DNA of 64,000 bases from Sthenelais limicola (GCA_942159475.1 OW804096.1:141659442-141723441); one strand, 5' to 3'. Shown: positions 1 through 10,670, counted from the stretch's first letter. Program-made: numbers and translations. The notes: generated from the sequence alone by a model not told the origin.

Positions 1-99
1 TTAGGTTGAACTGTATTTTGAACTTTATTTTTGTCTGGAATTTTGGTTATTTGAGAGGATTGGCGAACTTGAATTGTACATTTTCAAAAAATCCGACCC
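1..99 (+). mobile_element. Family A MITE, 3' part, cut by window edge
   Basis: The final third of a family A element ends in a slightly decayed CCGACCC terminus. The plus orientation used for all A copies is the one that reads GGCAGCTSTACACATTTAG near its start and TTATTTGAGAGGATTGG near its end. Confidence 0.8.
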
Positions 100-490
100 A
101 TATACATAATTTAGATCTTTGGTAAAGTCAAAATCTCCAACCTTAGAGTATCTACTCTGAGCTCCAACGTACAAAGATGCGTAGAAGTTAAAATAAAAAA
201 CATGACAGTGTATTATATATTGGGATTCACAGTGGAATCAGCCATTAAAGTTAAGGATAGCCAAGGTCATTAAGGATAACCAAGGTCATTTTTTAAAGGA
301 GAGAGTATTATGCCAAGAGCAGACTGATAATAGAATGATTAGCCGCTACTCGGCCTCCACTTTATGACTGTATTGATAAAGTGTTGTCACTTAAATCTTC
401 TTAATTGACATTTATATAGATTTTATGGGCTCAATTGAAGATAACAAGAATTGCGCACTAGGTACAATCAACGAGACTGGAGTCCGTGGT
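100..490. other. No gene seen
   Basis: AT-rich unique-looking sequence. The only structure is a short direct duplication near 255-290 (AAGGATA-CCAAGGTCATT twice). Confidence 0.5.
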
Positions 491-497
491 AGAATTG

Positions 498-906
498 TGA
501 TGAGTTTCGGGAAAATGAGTCACAAATCGTAAAATTGGTGTTTTTCAATGTCATTTACTAACAAGATCTCTTTGTTGGAATATTTTCATTTTTGGGATGT
601 CTAGTCCTTGTGGTTGTAGGAATACATGTACCAAAATTCAAGGTTGTTTATTAATTATATCAGTGCGTTACTTAGATCATCCTATTGAGTATATTTGGCT
701 ACTTTACTGGTAATTATCCACCTAGAAACATTGTAAACGTGTTTTTTTTTCAAAAATAAAAATATCTGACTAAAAGATGAAAGTACTTATTAGATGTCCT
801 TAATGTTTACATTCATTGGAATCGGCTTGGTCTCATCTTTTCAAATATGATGATAACTCAAAATCTAATTTTGGCGACTTATGACTCATTTTCCTAAAAC
901 ATATCA
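498..906 (+). mobile_element. Family F MITE, complete
   Basis: About 410 bp bounded by inverted ends: TGATGAGTTTCGGGAAAATG at the left and its counterpart CATTTTCCTAAAACATATCA at the right. The flanks carry GAATTG on both sides (492-497 and 907-912), a plausible 6-bp target duplication. Inner landmarks shared by all F copies are GAGTATATTTGGCTACTTTACT and TCGGCTTG-TCTC. No coding capacity. Confidence 0.8.
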
Positions 907-965
907 GAATTGATACAATGTGGTGCTGGGGTGTGTTTCAGAGAAATGAGAGGAAATCGATATGT

Positions 966-1200
966 GGGTGAAGTCACCAGGAAATGTACAATTTACCTTC
1001 GCCAATCCTCTCAAATACCCCAAATTTCAGGCAAAAATCACGTTCAAAATCACGTTCAACATAACCGAACAGAATTATTGAATGAATACAATACAGAATA
1101 TACTCAGATATACCTAGTATTTATCAATTTTCACTCTAATTTAGCAGAATTTGAGAGATGTGTAGAAATGTAGATTGTGCATTTTCAGAAAGTCTGACCC
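966..1200 (-). mobile_element. Family A MITE, complete
   Basis: Bounded by a decayed GGGTGAAGTCACC end and GTCTGACCC, with ATGT on both sides (962-965, 1201-1204). Subfamily A3, recognised by GAATACAATACAGAATATAC. The overlapping 87-aa ORF is repeat-derived. Confidence 0.85.
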
Positions 1201-1272
1201 ATGTATGATCTACGATGTTTCGTACGATGTGCGATGTGCAATATGTAATGTTAGGATAGGTCTGCATTGATA

Positions 1273-1342
1273 CAGTCTTGGCCCACAGATATGAGAGTCC
1301 CTTCAAACGGAGGGAAAGCCTCACGCCTCAAATTAAAGGAAG
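1273..1342 (+). mobile_element. Family B MITE, 5' fragment
   Basis: Starts with CAGTCTTGGCCCACAG and keeps GAGAGTCCCTTCAAAC-GAGGGAAAGCCTC, then breaks off into unrelated sequence. Confidence 0.65.
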
Positions 1343-1470
1343 GAATAAAACTGCTTGTTTAATTACCATATATCATAAGGGTTTATGCAACCCTATAACT
1401 AGATCAGAAAATACCCAACTGCTCATTGGGAAATACGCCTCATCCTATAAGGACTCGTCATCTCATAGAT

Positions 1471-1922
1471 GGGTCAGATCGTCAAAAATTGTACAATTCA
1501 GTCTGGGCCCAAGTTGAGAGAGTCCCTTCAAAATGAGGGAAAGCCTCGCGCTCAAAACCACAAATTGCCATTATAATTCCATTAAGACTGCAAAATCTCA
1601 TTAAAATCTCATTAGAATGTCTAGTCTTGGGCTGGGAAACACATCAGCGCAGTAGGTGTCCAATCACTGACATACCATTCTTATCTGGTCTGAGGGTTTG
1701 GGCCTAGAGTGAATTGACAGCTCTACACATTTAGAGAATTCTGCTAAATGAAGCTGAAAAATGAAGAATACCGGGTATACCTGAGTATATTTGGTATCGT
1801 ATTGATTTAAAGTATCAGTTCTGTTATGTTAAACTACATTTTGAAGCTCATTTTTGTCTTCAATGTGGGTTATTTGACAGGATTGGTAAAGGCGAATTGT
1901 ACATTTTCGGAAGATCTGACCC
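1471..1922 (+). mobile_element. Family A MITE split by a family B insertion
   Basis: The A element begins GGGTCAGATCGTC at 1471, stops after GTACAATT at 1498, resumes at 1712 with AATTGACAGCTCTACAC and ends in GATCTGACCC. Removing the B element restores a continuous subfamily A2 copy. Confidence 0.85.
1499..1711 (+). mobile_element. Family B MITE nested in family A
   Basis: Bounded by CAGTCTGGGCCCAAG and TTTGGGCCTAGAGTG, 213 bp, flanked by AATT on both sides (1495-1498, 1712-1715). This is one of the two copies that best define a 4-bp target duplication for family B. Confidence 0.85.
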
Positions 1923-1941
1923 TTGTACCTTCTATCACGCG

Positions 1942-2028
1942 GCTAGATTTCAGAAAATGTACAATCAGCAGCTCTACATATTAAATAGATTCTTATAAAT
2001 TAACCCGAGAAAATGATGAATACTGTAG
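1942..2028 (+). mobile_element. Family A MITE, 5' fragment
   Basis: TAGATTTCAGAAAATGTACAATC followed by the AGCTCTACAT region of subfamily A2; truncated on the right. Confidence 0.6.
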
Positions 2029-2238
2029 ATCTAATTATGTTTATTATTATTGTTTTTATTTTATTAAGCCTTCGACTTTGAATGGAAGGAAAGAGGAAAT
2101 AATATAAGAAATACTCTACTAGTCACTAAACACCCCACTCAACATAAATATTTAACCAAATGTAGCATCTTAGAAAATATATTCCAAATTAGGGTAACAG
2201 CTGGAAGATATTATGCATTGGACTCTGATTCGATACAT

Positions 2239-2473
2239 GGGTCATATTTTCAGAAAATGTACAATTGCCAGCTCTACACAATAAAGCAATTCTGCTTAAT
2301 TTGGCTAAAAAAAGATTAATACCGGGTATAGCCGAGTATATTTGGTATCGTATTGATTTAAAGTATCAGTTCTGTTATGTTAAACAGCATTTTGAAGCTC
2401 ATTTTTGTCCTATATGTGGGTTATTTGAGAGGATTGGTAAAAACGAATTGTACATTTTCTGAAAATCTGACCC
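2239..2473 (+). mobile_element. Family A MITE, complete (A2)
   Basis: Intact ends with ACAT duplicated on both sides (2235-2238, 2474-2477). Subfamily A2 signature: TTTAAAGTATCAGTTCTGTT and TTTTGAAGCTCA. Confidence 0.9.
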
Positions 2474-2499
2474 ACATAGGTATGTCGACGTATTTGTCT

Positions 2500-2575
2500 A
2501 CCGATCATTTTATATAATTGTATTAACTTAATTGGACAAATAAAAGATTTTCTATTTTATTCTATTCTAAGTACA
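2500..2575 (+). mobile_element. Possible LINE 3' tail
   Basis: GGACAAATAAAAGATTTTC followed by a short TATTTTATTCTATTC run resembles the polyadenylation-like tail of a non-LTR retrotransposon. No reverse transcriptase sequence is attached, so this is a remnant at best. Confidence 0.3.
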
Positions 2576-2605
2576 CTTCTAATTCAGAATATCTCTTTCG
2601 GTTAT

Positions 2606-2833
2606 GGGTCAGATTTTCAGAAAATGTACAATTGGCAGCTCTACATATTTTGTAAATTCTGCTAAATTGGACTGAAAAATCGTCAACACTAGGTATATTA
2701 TGAGTGTATTTGGTATTGCCTTGATTCAATAAATCTGTCTAGATATGTTAAACGGTATTTTTTTAACCTGATTTCTGCCTTAACTTTAGGTTATTTGAGA
2801 GGATTTGTGAAGGTGAATTGTACATTTTCTGAA
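2606..2833 (+). mobile_element. Family A MITE, complete
   Basis: Starts GGGTCAGATTTTCAG and ends GAAAATCTGACTC (final triplet decayed). A3-like body with TTCAATAAATCTGTCT. An extra truncated A 3' end follows at 2884-2931. Confidence 0.8.
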
Positions 2834-2940
2834 AATCTGACTCATATATTCAACTGTTAAACCCATTTTCTGTATAAAATCAGGGTTGTTTGAGAGCATT
2901 GCTGAAGTTGTACATTTTCTGACGTCCTCACCCATTATAT

Positions 2941-3169
2941 GGGCCAGATCCTCAGAAATATTCACCTTCACCAATCCTCTCAAACAACCGAAATTTAAGA
3001 CAAAAGTGACCTTCAAAATACAGTTTCACAATGAAAGAGACATTTTTTTTTATCCAAGCAATGCCAAAGATACTCTGCTGTACCAATTATTCATATTTTT
3101 CCTGTCTAATTTAGCAGAAATTACCAAATTTGTAGAGCTGCCGAATGTGCATTTTCTGACTCCTAACCC
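2941..3169 (-). mobile_element. Family A MITE, diverged
   Basis: Starts GGGCCAGATCCTCAG and ends near CTCCTAACCC. It reads TTCACCTTCACCAATCCTCTC, the minus orientation. The 122-aa ORF across it is repeat-derived. Confidence 0.75.
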
Positions 3170-3177
3170 GTTTTATC

Positions 3178-3407
3178 AGATTTTCAGAAAATGTACAATT
3201 AACCTTCACCAATCCTCTCAAATAACCCAAAGTTTAGACGAAAATAAAGTTTAAAACTCAGTTTAACCTAACCAAACAGATTGCTAGAATCAATGCAATG
3301 CCAAATATACTCGAATTTACCTAGTATTGACCAAATTGCAGCCTAATTTAGCAGAATCTACCAAATGTGAACAGCTGCCAATTGTATATTTTCTGAAAAT
3401 CTGACCA
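3178..3407 (-). mobile_element. Family A MITE, first of a tandem pair
   Basis: CAGATTTTCAG start, CTGACCA end, minus orientation, subfamily A1. It shares private changes (AAGTTTAAAACTCAGTT) with the next copy. Confidence 0.8.
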
Positions 3408-3414
3408 ATATATG

Positions 3415-3647
3415 AGTTAGATTTTCAGAAAATGTACAATTCACCTTCACCAATCCTCTCAAATATCCCAAATTTTAGACGAAAAAAAAGTTTAAAACTC
3501 AGTTCAACCTAACCAAACAGATTGCTAGAATCAATGCAATGCCAAATATACTCAGTATTACCTAGTATTGACCAAATTGCAGCCTTATTTAGCAGAATTT
3601 ACTAAATGTGTACAGCGACCGATTGTACATTTTCTGAAAATCTTACC
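3415..3647 (-). mobile_element. Family A MITE, second of a tandem pair
   Basis: Starts GTTAGATTTTCAG and ends AAAATCTTACC. It has the same orientation as its neighbour and the same private AAGTTTAAAACTCAGTT variant, so the pair looks like a tandem duplication rather than two insertions. Confidence 0.8.
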
Positions 3648-3927
3648 TATATATATGCATACACACAGGCCCCCGGGATTTTTAATGAAGTGGGGATGTG
3701 TCGTGAGTCATAGCACTTTCCCAGCACCTATTTGTATCAGAAATGCTATAAATATATCTGGCCATATGATGGCGATATGTAAGCTTTCTAAGGATTTCTA
3801 TAAGGGATACTGCCAAATACCACTCCCTCCTACACCATGTCGCTGATTCCATTACACAAACTATTGACACAGAAATGGATTCTAGGGACTGGTTATTGGA
3901 TAGGTGCAGTGTGGCATGGTGAGAGTG

Positions 3928-4720
3928 GTGAGTGAGTGAGATTGGTTGCTTTACGCCCTTATCAACACATTTAATAAGGTTATATCAAGGGTGGGAGAGC
4001 TGAGAGTGAGTGAGTGAGAATGGTTGCTTTACGCCCTTATCAACACATTTAATATGGTTATATCAAGGGTGGGAGAGCTGAGAGGGAGTGAGTGAGATTG
4101 GTTGCTTTACGCCCTTATCAACACATTTAATAAGGTTATATCAAGGACGGGAGAGCTGAGAGTGAGTGAGTGAGAATGGTTGCTTTACGCCCTTATCAAC
4201 ACATTTAATATGGTTATATTGAGGGCGGGAGAGCTGAGAGGGAGGGAGTGAGATTGGTTGATTTACGCCCTTATCAACACAAATAATAAGGTTATATCAA
4301 GGGCGGGAGAGCTGAGAGGGAGGGAGTGAGTGAGATTGGTTGCTTTACGCCCTATCAACACATTTACTATGGTTATATCGAGGGCGGGAGAGCTGAGAAG
4401 AAGTGAGTGAGTGAATTGGTTGCTTTACGCCCTTGTCAACACATTAAATATGGTTATATCAAGGGCGGGAGAGCTGAGAGGGAGTGAATGAGTGAGATTG
4501 GTTGCTTTACGCCCTTATCAACACATTTAATATTGTTATATCAAGGGCGGGAGAGCTGAGAGGGAGTGAGTGAGATTGGTTGCTTTACGCCCTTATCAAC
4601 ACATTTAATAAGGTTATATCAAGGGCGGGAGAGCTGAGAGGGAGTGAGTGAGATTGGATGCTTTACGCCCTTATCAAACATTTAATATGGTTATATCAAG
4701 AGTGGGAGAGCTGAGAGGGA
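3928..4720. repeat. Tandem array T1, about 78-bp unit, 10 copies
   Basis: Ten copies of a 76-81-bp unit containing GGTTGCTTTACGCCCTTATC, AACACATTTAATA, GGTTATATCAAGGGCGGGAG and a GAGTGAGTGAG stretch of variable length. One further copy of this unit occurs at 16.2 kb. Confidence 0.95.
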
Positions 4721-4888
4721 GACAGTTTATGGTCATACCCAGGAAATAGAGATAGAGAAGAAGGGAGAGAGACAGAGAAAAGAGACAGAAAGGCACTTTA
4801 TAGTCATACCCAGGAAATAGAGATAGAGAAGAAGGGAGAGAGACAGAGAAAAGAGACAGAAAGGCACTTTATAGTCATACCCAGGACC
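4721..4888. repeat. Tandem array T2, about 76-bp unit, 2 copies
   Basis: Directly continues T1. The unit is purine-rich, with TCATACCCAGGAAATAGAGA then AGAAGGGAGAGAGACAG and AAAGGCACTTTATAG. The same unit forms the larger array at 16.3-16.8 kb. Confidence 0.9.
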
Positions 4889-4956
4889 ATTGATTATGGG
4901 GGTTGGGTAGGGGATGAGTGGAGTCCTGTATTAAACAACAGGTCAGATAGATATCA

Positions 4957-5736
4957 TTAAAGCGGTCTGGCTACTGTCAAGAAAATGGTGTTGATGCAAC
5001 GTTGATGTAATTGCAGGCGATACACGTTCATGAGGAGGGTTATCGGTGGTGGCATTGTCTTGGCATCGACAAGGAAAAAAAGATCAGCAACTACAAAATT
5101 AGTTTTCTTGCTTTTACATATGCAATCTCATCGACTGTACATCTCCAATGCATTGCCACGGTTGTTACCTTGAAGCGTTGTGGCCACTGTCGACAAAATC
5201 GTTGGCACTGTGTTGGCGATGAGGTAGACGATAAGATGTTTGGGAAATTTATTGCATCGTCTTTGCATCGACTTGTCATTGCTATGCCTTTCGCAATAGC
5301 CAGCGATGACAAAATGAGTGGGCGATGTCAAAATTGCATTGGTAAGGGTAGCGATGAACATCAAACATGTTTGATATTTCCCGTTGATGGGATTTTGCAT
5401 CGGTGGAATTTCAATGAAGGCAATGACCTTATCAATGTGCACCGCTGGCAATTACATCGTCTTTGCATCGACTTTGCATTAATACCATTTTGGCAACAGT
5501 GGCCAGACCGCTTCATTGACAATGCACAGATGCAAAATCAAATCGCTGGGAAATATCAAACATGTTTGATGTTCATCACTACCCTTACCAATTTTCACCA
5601 ACTCATCGCCAACTCATCGCTGGCTATTGCCGAACGCATAGCGATGGCAAGTCGATGCAAAGACAATGCAATAAATTTCACAAAAATCTTATAACTACCT
5701 CATCGGCCACTGTCAACAGTGGCCAAACTACTTTAA
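4957..5736. mobile_element. TTAA-flanked palindromic element with four ends
   Basis: The outer boundary is TTAA|AGCGGTCTGGCTACTGT on the left and ACAGTGGCCAAACTACT|TTAA on the right. A second left-type end lies at about 5170 (TTGAAGCGTTGTGGCCACTG) and a second right-type end at about 5500-5518 (CAGTGGCCAGACCGCTTCAT). Each left end pairs by sequence with the opposite end in order L1-L2-R1-R2, so two palindromes of about 565 bp interlock. TTAA target use is typical of piggyBac-like and Kolobok-like transposons. The 227-aa ORF and its antisense shadows come from the inverted arms and match no protein I recognise. Confidence 0.75.
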
Positions 5737-5850
5737 GATGCATTCTCAGCTATTAAATTATTAAGTCTTACCTAATTTATGACTGTATTTATCAATATTC
5801 TGCTGCTGTTTATATGTGTTTCCAAGAATTTGAAGTGGAAACGAACAATT
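5733..5850 (+). mobile_element. Family E MITE, 5' fragment
   Basis: TTAAGATGCATTCTCAGCTA begins exactly at the right TTAA of the preceding element, followed by the E landmark TATCAATATTCTGCTGCTG. It breaks off into a short family A scrap near 5850-5882. Confidence 0.65.
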
Positions 5851-5882
5851 TGCCATCACCAATCCTCTCCAATTACCCAAAT

Positions 5883-6183
5883 TATACATACATACACACA
5901 TACATAATTATTATCATGTATATAAAGCACATTCATACGTACATACATGCAGTATTGATGTATATTTAAATGAAATTGATGTATTGTAGACAACTCTATA
6001 CTGTGGCATCTTTGCATGTGTGTATTATTATGATTATTTTATGCTGGTCTGGACTTACCATTATTGTTGTTTCTACTGCTATACCTTGTTTTATTCTTCG
6101 TAGATCTACTACTGATGAATTTATCAAACTGCTTTAGACAGATGTATAGATGTATAGATGTATTAACTGTTAGCTAGATATAT
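5883..6183. other. No gene seen
   Basis: AT-rich with repeated TACATACA / ATGTATA runs and no ORF of note. Confidence 0.5.
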
Positions 6184-6418
6184 GGGTCAGATTTTCAGAA
6201 AATGTACAATTGGCAGTTTTACACATTTAGCAAATTCTTCAGAATTGGGCTGCAATTCGGTCAATACGAGGTAAATTCGAGTATATTCGGCATTGCATTG
6301 ATTCTAGCAATCTGTTTGCCTAGGTTGGACTGTATTTTGAAGTTTATTTTCGTCTGAAATTTGGGTTATTTGAGAAGATTGGCGAAGTTGAATTGTACAT
6401 TTTCTGAAAATCTGACCC
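6184..6418 (+). mobile_element. Family A MITE, complete (A1)
   Basis: Intact ends with ATAT on both sides. Subfamily A1 signature: GGCATTGCATTGATTCTAGC and AATCTGTTTG. Confidence 0.9.
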
Positions 6419-7214
6419 ATATAAGCACCTAAAGTTGTCTTTTGGTAGCAACTAGTCAGGAACCTGCTGAAACACCTGGAACTCACCTTCACATCCGGGT
6501 CTCCATTTTGTACACCTTTCTCGTATAAATAAAAAATGCTTTGAATTGAATTGAATTGAATGCATTCATGTATATGTTAAACATATACTGTAGATTTCCC
6601 TTTCTTAGCTATTTTCTTTGTTAAGCAGCTGGATAGGAACCTTTAGGGAAGAAGGAACGATGCTAATTCTTTTTTTTTTTTTTTTTTGGTGTGATTAATT
6701 ATTTTTCGATCTGGATGTGCATGCGACCACTTTCCCTTTTTTTTTTTATTTTTGCAACATCCATTTATTTCCTTGACATGTAAACAGATTTCTTCGAGTA
6801 TGTTACATCTAGGATAAAAAATACCTATATAACATTATTCCACTCCTTCTGCTATGGGAGGGAAGATAACCTCTGTTTAAACAATATACAGCGTTTATTG
6901 TTTCAATTCCTACAATAGGAATTTCCTTTCTAAGTAAAGAAAAATAGATTGAGATGTCTATTCGCTAACAAAACTAAACAAGCATTGTAGAAATATATAA
7001 GTTTTTCTTTTTTCTCGACTATTTCTGACATGTGTATTAGTTTGCTCTGGGAATGCTATTCTACTTTCTCCTGCAGCATTCCCAACTGCTTATCTCATCC
7101 AAGCTTTGGTAGAATGCCAAAGTGGAAATTGTTATCTCGCCCAAGATACGGAAGGTGAGCAATTGTACCTTTTGAATATATACACATGTAAATATAATAG
7201 ATTCATGCATATAT
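6419..7214. other. No gene seen
   Basis: Contains a LINE-like AATTGAATTGAATTGAA tail at about 6537-6560 and poly(T) runs at about 6669-6687 and 6736-6750. Otherwise unannotated AT-rich sequence. Confidence 0.5.
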
Positions 7215-7449
7215 GGGTCAGATTTTCAGAAAATGTACAATTCACCTTCACCAATCCTCTCAAATAACCCACATTTCAGAAGAAAATAAAGTTCAAAATA
7301 CAGTTCAGCCTAGCCAAACAGATTGCTAGAATCAATGCAATGCCGAATAAACTCGAATTTACCTAGTATTGACCACATTGCAGCCTAATTTAGCAGAATT
7401 TACTAAATGTGTACAGCTGTCAATTGTACATTTTCTGAAAATCTGACCC
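7215..7449 (-). mobile_element. Family A MITE, complete (A1)
   Basis: Intact GGGTCAGATTTTCAG and CTGAAAATCTGACCC ends, ATAT on both sides. Confidence 0.9.
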
Positions 7450-7616
7450 ATATTATGTACATGTGCACATACATGCATGCATGCATACATGAATAGAGAT
7501 ATACATGCATATATGTACATAATTTGTGAATACATTTATTCAATCTTGCATACTATAACTAGATGAATACATGTATGCTAGAAGACATGGACATGTGTGT
7601 ATGCATTATTCAAGTG

Positions 7617-7920
7617 CTATAGCAGCCCTGGGAGAGTTATACCTGCCCTGGGAGAGGTATAGTTGCCCTGGGAGAGGTATAGTTGCCCTGGGAGAGGTAT
7701 AGTTGCCCTGGGAGAGGTATAGTTGCCCTGGGAGAGGTATAGTTGCCCTGGGAGAGCTATAGTTGCCCTGAGAGAGCTATAGTGGCCCTGGGAGAGCCAT
7801 AGTTGCCTTTGGAGAGATATAGTTGCCCTGGGGGAGCTATAGTTGCCCTGGGAGAGATATAGTTGCCCTGAGAGAGCCATAGTTGTCTTGGGAGAGCTAT
7901 AGTTGCCCTGGGAGATCTAT
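7617..7920. repeat. 20-bp tandem array
   Basis: About 15 copies of a 20-bp unit AGTTGCCCTGGGAGAGSTAT with point variants. ORFs reading through it on both strands are artefacts of the repeat. Confidence 0.95.
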
Positions 7921-8185
7921 TTATAGTTGCCCTGGGAGAGCTATAGTGGCCCTGGGAGAGCTATTTATAGTTGCCCTGGGAGATCTATTTATAGTTGCCC
8001 TGGGAGATCTATTTATAGTTGCCCTGGGAGATCTATTTATAGTTGCCCTGGGAGATCTATTTATAGTTGCCCTGGGAGATCTATTTATAGTTGCCCTGGG
8101 AGATCTATTTATAGTTGCCCTGGGAGATCTATTTATAGTTGCCCTGGGAGATCTATTTATAGTTGCCCTGGGAGAGCTATAGTTG
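7921..8185. repeat. 24-bp tandem array derived from the 20-bp unit
   Basis: About 10 copies of the preceding unit enlarged by 4 bp at its end, CTAT becoming CTATTTAT, with GAG changed to GAT. The 24-bp period is a multiple of three, which is why two 100-aa repetitive ORFs appear; they are not genes. Confidence 0.95.
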
Positions 8186-8389
8186 CCCTTATATTACATT
8201 CAATTCCATTTCTGGATTTTCTTGACGTTTACCTGAATAATTCCTAACCCCTGGGTGTACATAATGTCGGGTCCAAGGTACCATGATGTCAGTATACCCA
8301 GGGCCCTTACGGAATGATAATTGGTCCGAGTAACCCTGGATAACACCTCGTACAGGTGCGAGCACCTGCCTGGTGGAAAAAGGGCTTAT

Positions 8390-8624
8390 GGGTCGGATTT
8401 TCAGAAATTGTACAATTCACCTTCAGCAATCCTCTCAAATAACCAAAATTTAAGACAAAAATTTGGTTCAAAATATAGTTCAACGAAACCAAATAGACTG
8501 CTAGAATCAAGGCAATACTAAATATACCCGGATATACCTAGTGTTGATGGTTTTTCATTCCAATTTAGCAGAATTTACAAAATATGATGATCTACCAATT
8601 GTACATTTTCTGAAAATCTGACCC
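8390..8624 (-). mobile_element. Family A MITE, complete
   Basis: Ends GGGTCGGATTTTCAG and CTGAAAATCTGACCC, TTAT duplicated (8386-8389, 8625-8628). Confidence 0.9.
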
Positions 8625-8692
8625 TTATGATTGATAGCCCCTGAACACAATATTTATAGCAAGCAGTCTTTAATCTATCTCTAATTGCTCTC

Positions 8693-9165
8693 AATAGGGG
8701 ATTTGCATAGCCGCCATTTTGAATCTTGATTCGCATGGAATTATGGGACTAATGGTACAGTGTAAAATCGATCGAAAACATGCCATGTTCAGCATGGACT
8801 ATTTATCAATGCTTTAATGTCAATATCCATGTGACATACATGTTTCCATAACGCAAGTCTCTAACTTTCCCATCATGCATTTGGTTTTCTTAGATCTTTG
8901 CACAAGCTATGATATTAGTGAAAACATTCATGCCATTTTCGGCAAAAATGTTGCAAAATATTTGTATGTAAGATTTCAATAGAATCCATCCATGAGAAAA
9001 ATCCCTATGTTTCTCATCATGCATTTGGTTTTCATAAATCATTCATACAAGATATTGGTGTTCTTCGATGAACGTGTTGCCAAAGTTTGTATGTCAGATT
9101 TCAACAGAATCCATCCCATGATGCACTGTGCAGACATGCGCAGTGGCACATGCAAACCCCCTATT
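8693..9165 (+). mobile_element. Family C MITE, complete
   Basis: About 470 bp. The left end is AATAGGGGATTTGCATAGCC, followed by GCCATTTTGAATC and CATGGAATTATGGGA. The right end is CATGCAAACCCCCTATT. The inner body repeats CCCATCATGCATTTGGTTT twice (about 8869 and 9014), so it contains an internal duplication. Each terminus carries an ATTTGCAT-like octamer. Confidence 0.85.
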
Positions 9166-9225
9166 AACCTAATCCATCTATATCTCCGTTAGCCTGACTG
9201 CCCACTACTTCCCCACCGACAACCC

Positions 9226-9316
9226 CAACCCCCTCCCACCCCCTCCCACCCCCTCCCACCCCCTCCCACCCCCTCCCACCCCCTCCCACCCCGTCCAACC
9301 CCCGTCCAACCCCCTC
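9226..9316. repeat. 10-bp minisatellite, CCCTCCCACC
   Basis: About nine copies of a 10-bp C-rich unit; the complementary strand is G-rich and could form quadruplexes. It abuts a truncated family B element. Confidence 0.95.
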
Positions 9317-9320
9317 CAAA

Positions 9321-9491
9321 ATGATTAGTGTCAGTGATTTGACCCCTACTTCGCTAATGGGTTCCCTAGCTTATGACTCGGCGTTTTAATTGGAATATAA
9401 TGAATGGAATTATAATGGCACTTTGCGGTTTGAGGCGTGGAGAGGCTTTCCCTTCATTTGAAGGGACTCAATCAACTTTGGCCCTAGACTG
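9321..9491 (-). mobile_element. Family B MITE, truncated
   Basis: Ends in GGCCCTAGACTG; body has GGCACTTTGCGGTTTGAGGC and TTTCCCTTCATTTGAAGGGA. The outer 40 bp of the other end are missing at the junction with the minisatellite. Confidence 0.8.
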
Positions 9492-9886
9492 AACACTAGA
9501 GAAGCACAACCTGCCTCCCCCATCCGTAAATATCATTTCACACGGTCCACGCAAAATGTACACAAACATGAAAAAAACACTTTTCTCTGACAATTTTATG
9601 ACCACCTTCTGGTGTAGGCATGAATGGAAGTATCCTGGGAGTGAATACGAAGCGAACACAACGGGCTGTAGGGGTGAATAGAACGGGCGGAACATAAGCA
9701 CTGTGAATAGTACGTGCCGAATCAGCTGTCGGCCTAAAGTTGTGGGCGTTCCAAGGTCAAAAAGGTCACCGACATGTCAGTTTCACACGAGAATATGACT
9801 TAACTTCTGCGCACTTATTTTTAACGGAGCGACGACGGACGGAGCGATCAGCTGGGATGATGAGATTGTTGATTGGTGGTGGTGAA
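9492..9886. other. Unique sequence with a nuclear-receptor-type DR3
   Basis: No gene or repeat seen. It is less AT-rich than its surroundings. AGGTCA-AAA-AGGTCA occurs at 9754-9768, a perfect direct repeat with 3-bp spacing. Confidence 0.45.
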
Positions 9887-10670
9887 AGAGTCTAGGCTCA
9901 GAGCTGAGAGAGTCCCTCCAAACTGAGGGAAAGCCTCCCCAGTCTAGGCTCAGAGCTGAGAGAGTCCCTGCAAACTGAGGGAAAGTCTCTCCAGTCTAGG
10001 CTCAGAGCTGAGAGAGTCCCTACAAACTGAGGGAAAGTATCTCCAGTCTAGGCTTAGAGTTGAGAGAGTGCCTACAAACTGGGGGAAAGTCTCTCCAGTC
10101 TAGGCTCAGAGCTGAGAGAGTCCCTACAAACTGAGGGAAAGCCTCTCCAGTCTAGGCTCAGAGCTGAGAGAGTCCCTACAAACGGAGGGAAAGTATCTCC
10201 AGTCTAGGCTCAGAGTTGAGAGAGTCCCTACAAACTGAGGGAAAGTCTCTCCAGTCTAGGCTTAGAGTTGAGAGAGTCCCTACAAACTGAGGGAAAGTCT
10301 CTCCAGTCTAGGCTCAGAGCTGAGAGAGTCCCTACAAACTGAGGGAAAGTATCTCCAGTCTAGGCTCAGAGCTGAGAGAGTCCCTACAAACTGAGGGAAA
10401 GTATCTCCAGTCTAGGCTCAGAGTTGAGAGAGTGCCTACAAACTGGGGGAAAGTCTCTCCAGTCTAGGCTTAGAGTTGAGAGAGTCCCTACAAACTGAGG
10501 GAAAGTCTCTCCAGTCTAGGCTTAGAGTTGAGAGAGTCCCTACAAACTGAGGGAAAGTCTCTCCAGTCTAGGCTCAGAGCTGAGAGAGTCCCTACAAACT
10601 GAGGGAAAGTCTCTCCAGTCTAGGCTCAGAGTTGAGAGAGTGCCTACAAACTGAGGGAAAGTCTCTCGCC
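9887..10670 (+). repeat. 52-bp satellite made from the family B' terminus
   Basis: About 15 copies of a 52-bp unit that begins AGTCTAGGCTCAGAGYTGAG and ends GAGGGAAAGTCTCTCC. The unit is the first 52 bp of MITE B', and the last copy runs straight into the rest of that element. Confidence 0.95.

Noticed and set aside
5011..5694. 227-aa ORF, the longest in the window
   Set aside because: It lies within the inverted arms of a TTAA element, has antisense partners of similar sequence and no recognisable domain.
7617..8247. Four repetitive ORFs of 87-106 aa on both strands
   Set aside because: They translate a 20-bp and a 24-bp tandem repeat. Openness in several frames follows from the period and lack of stops, not from selection.
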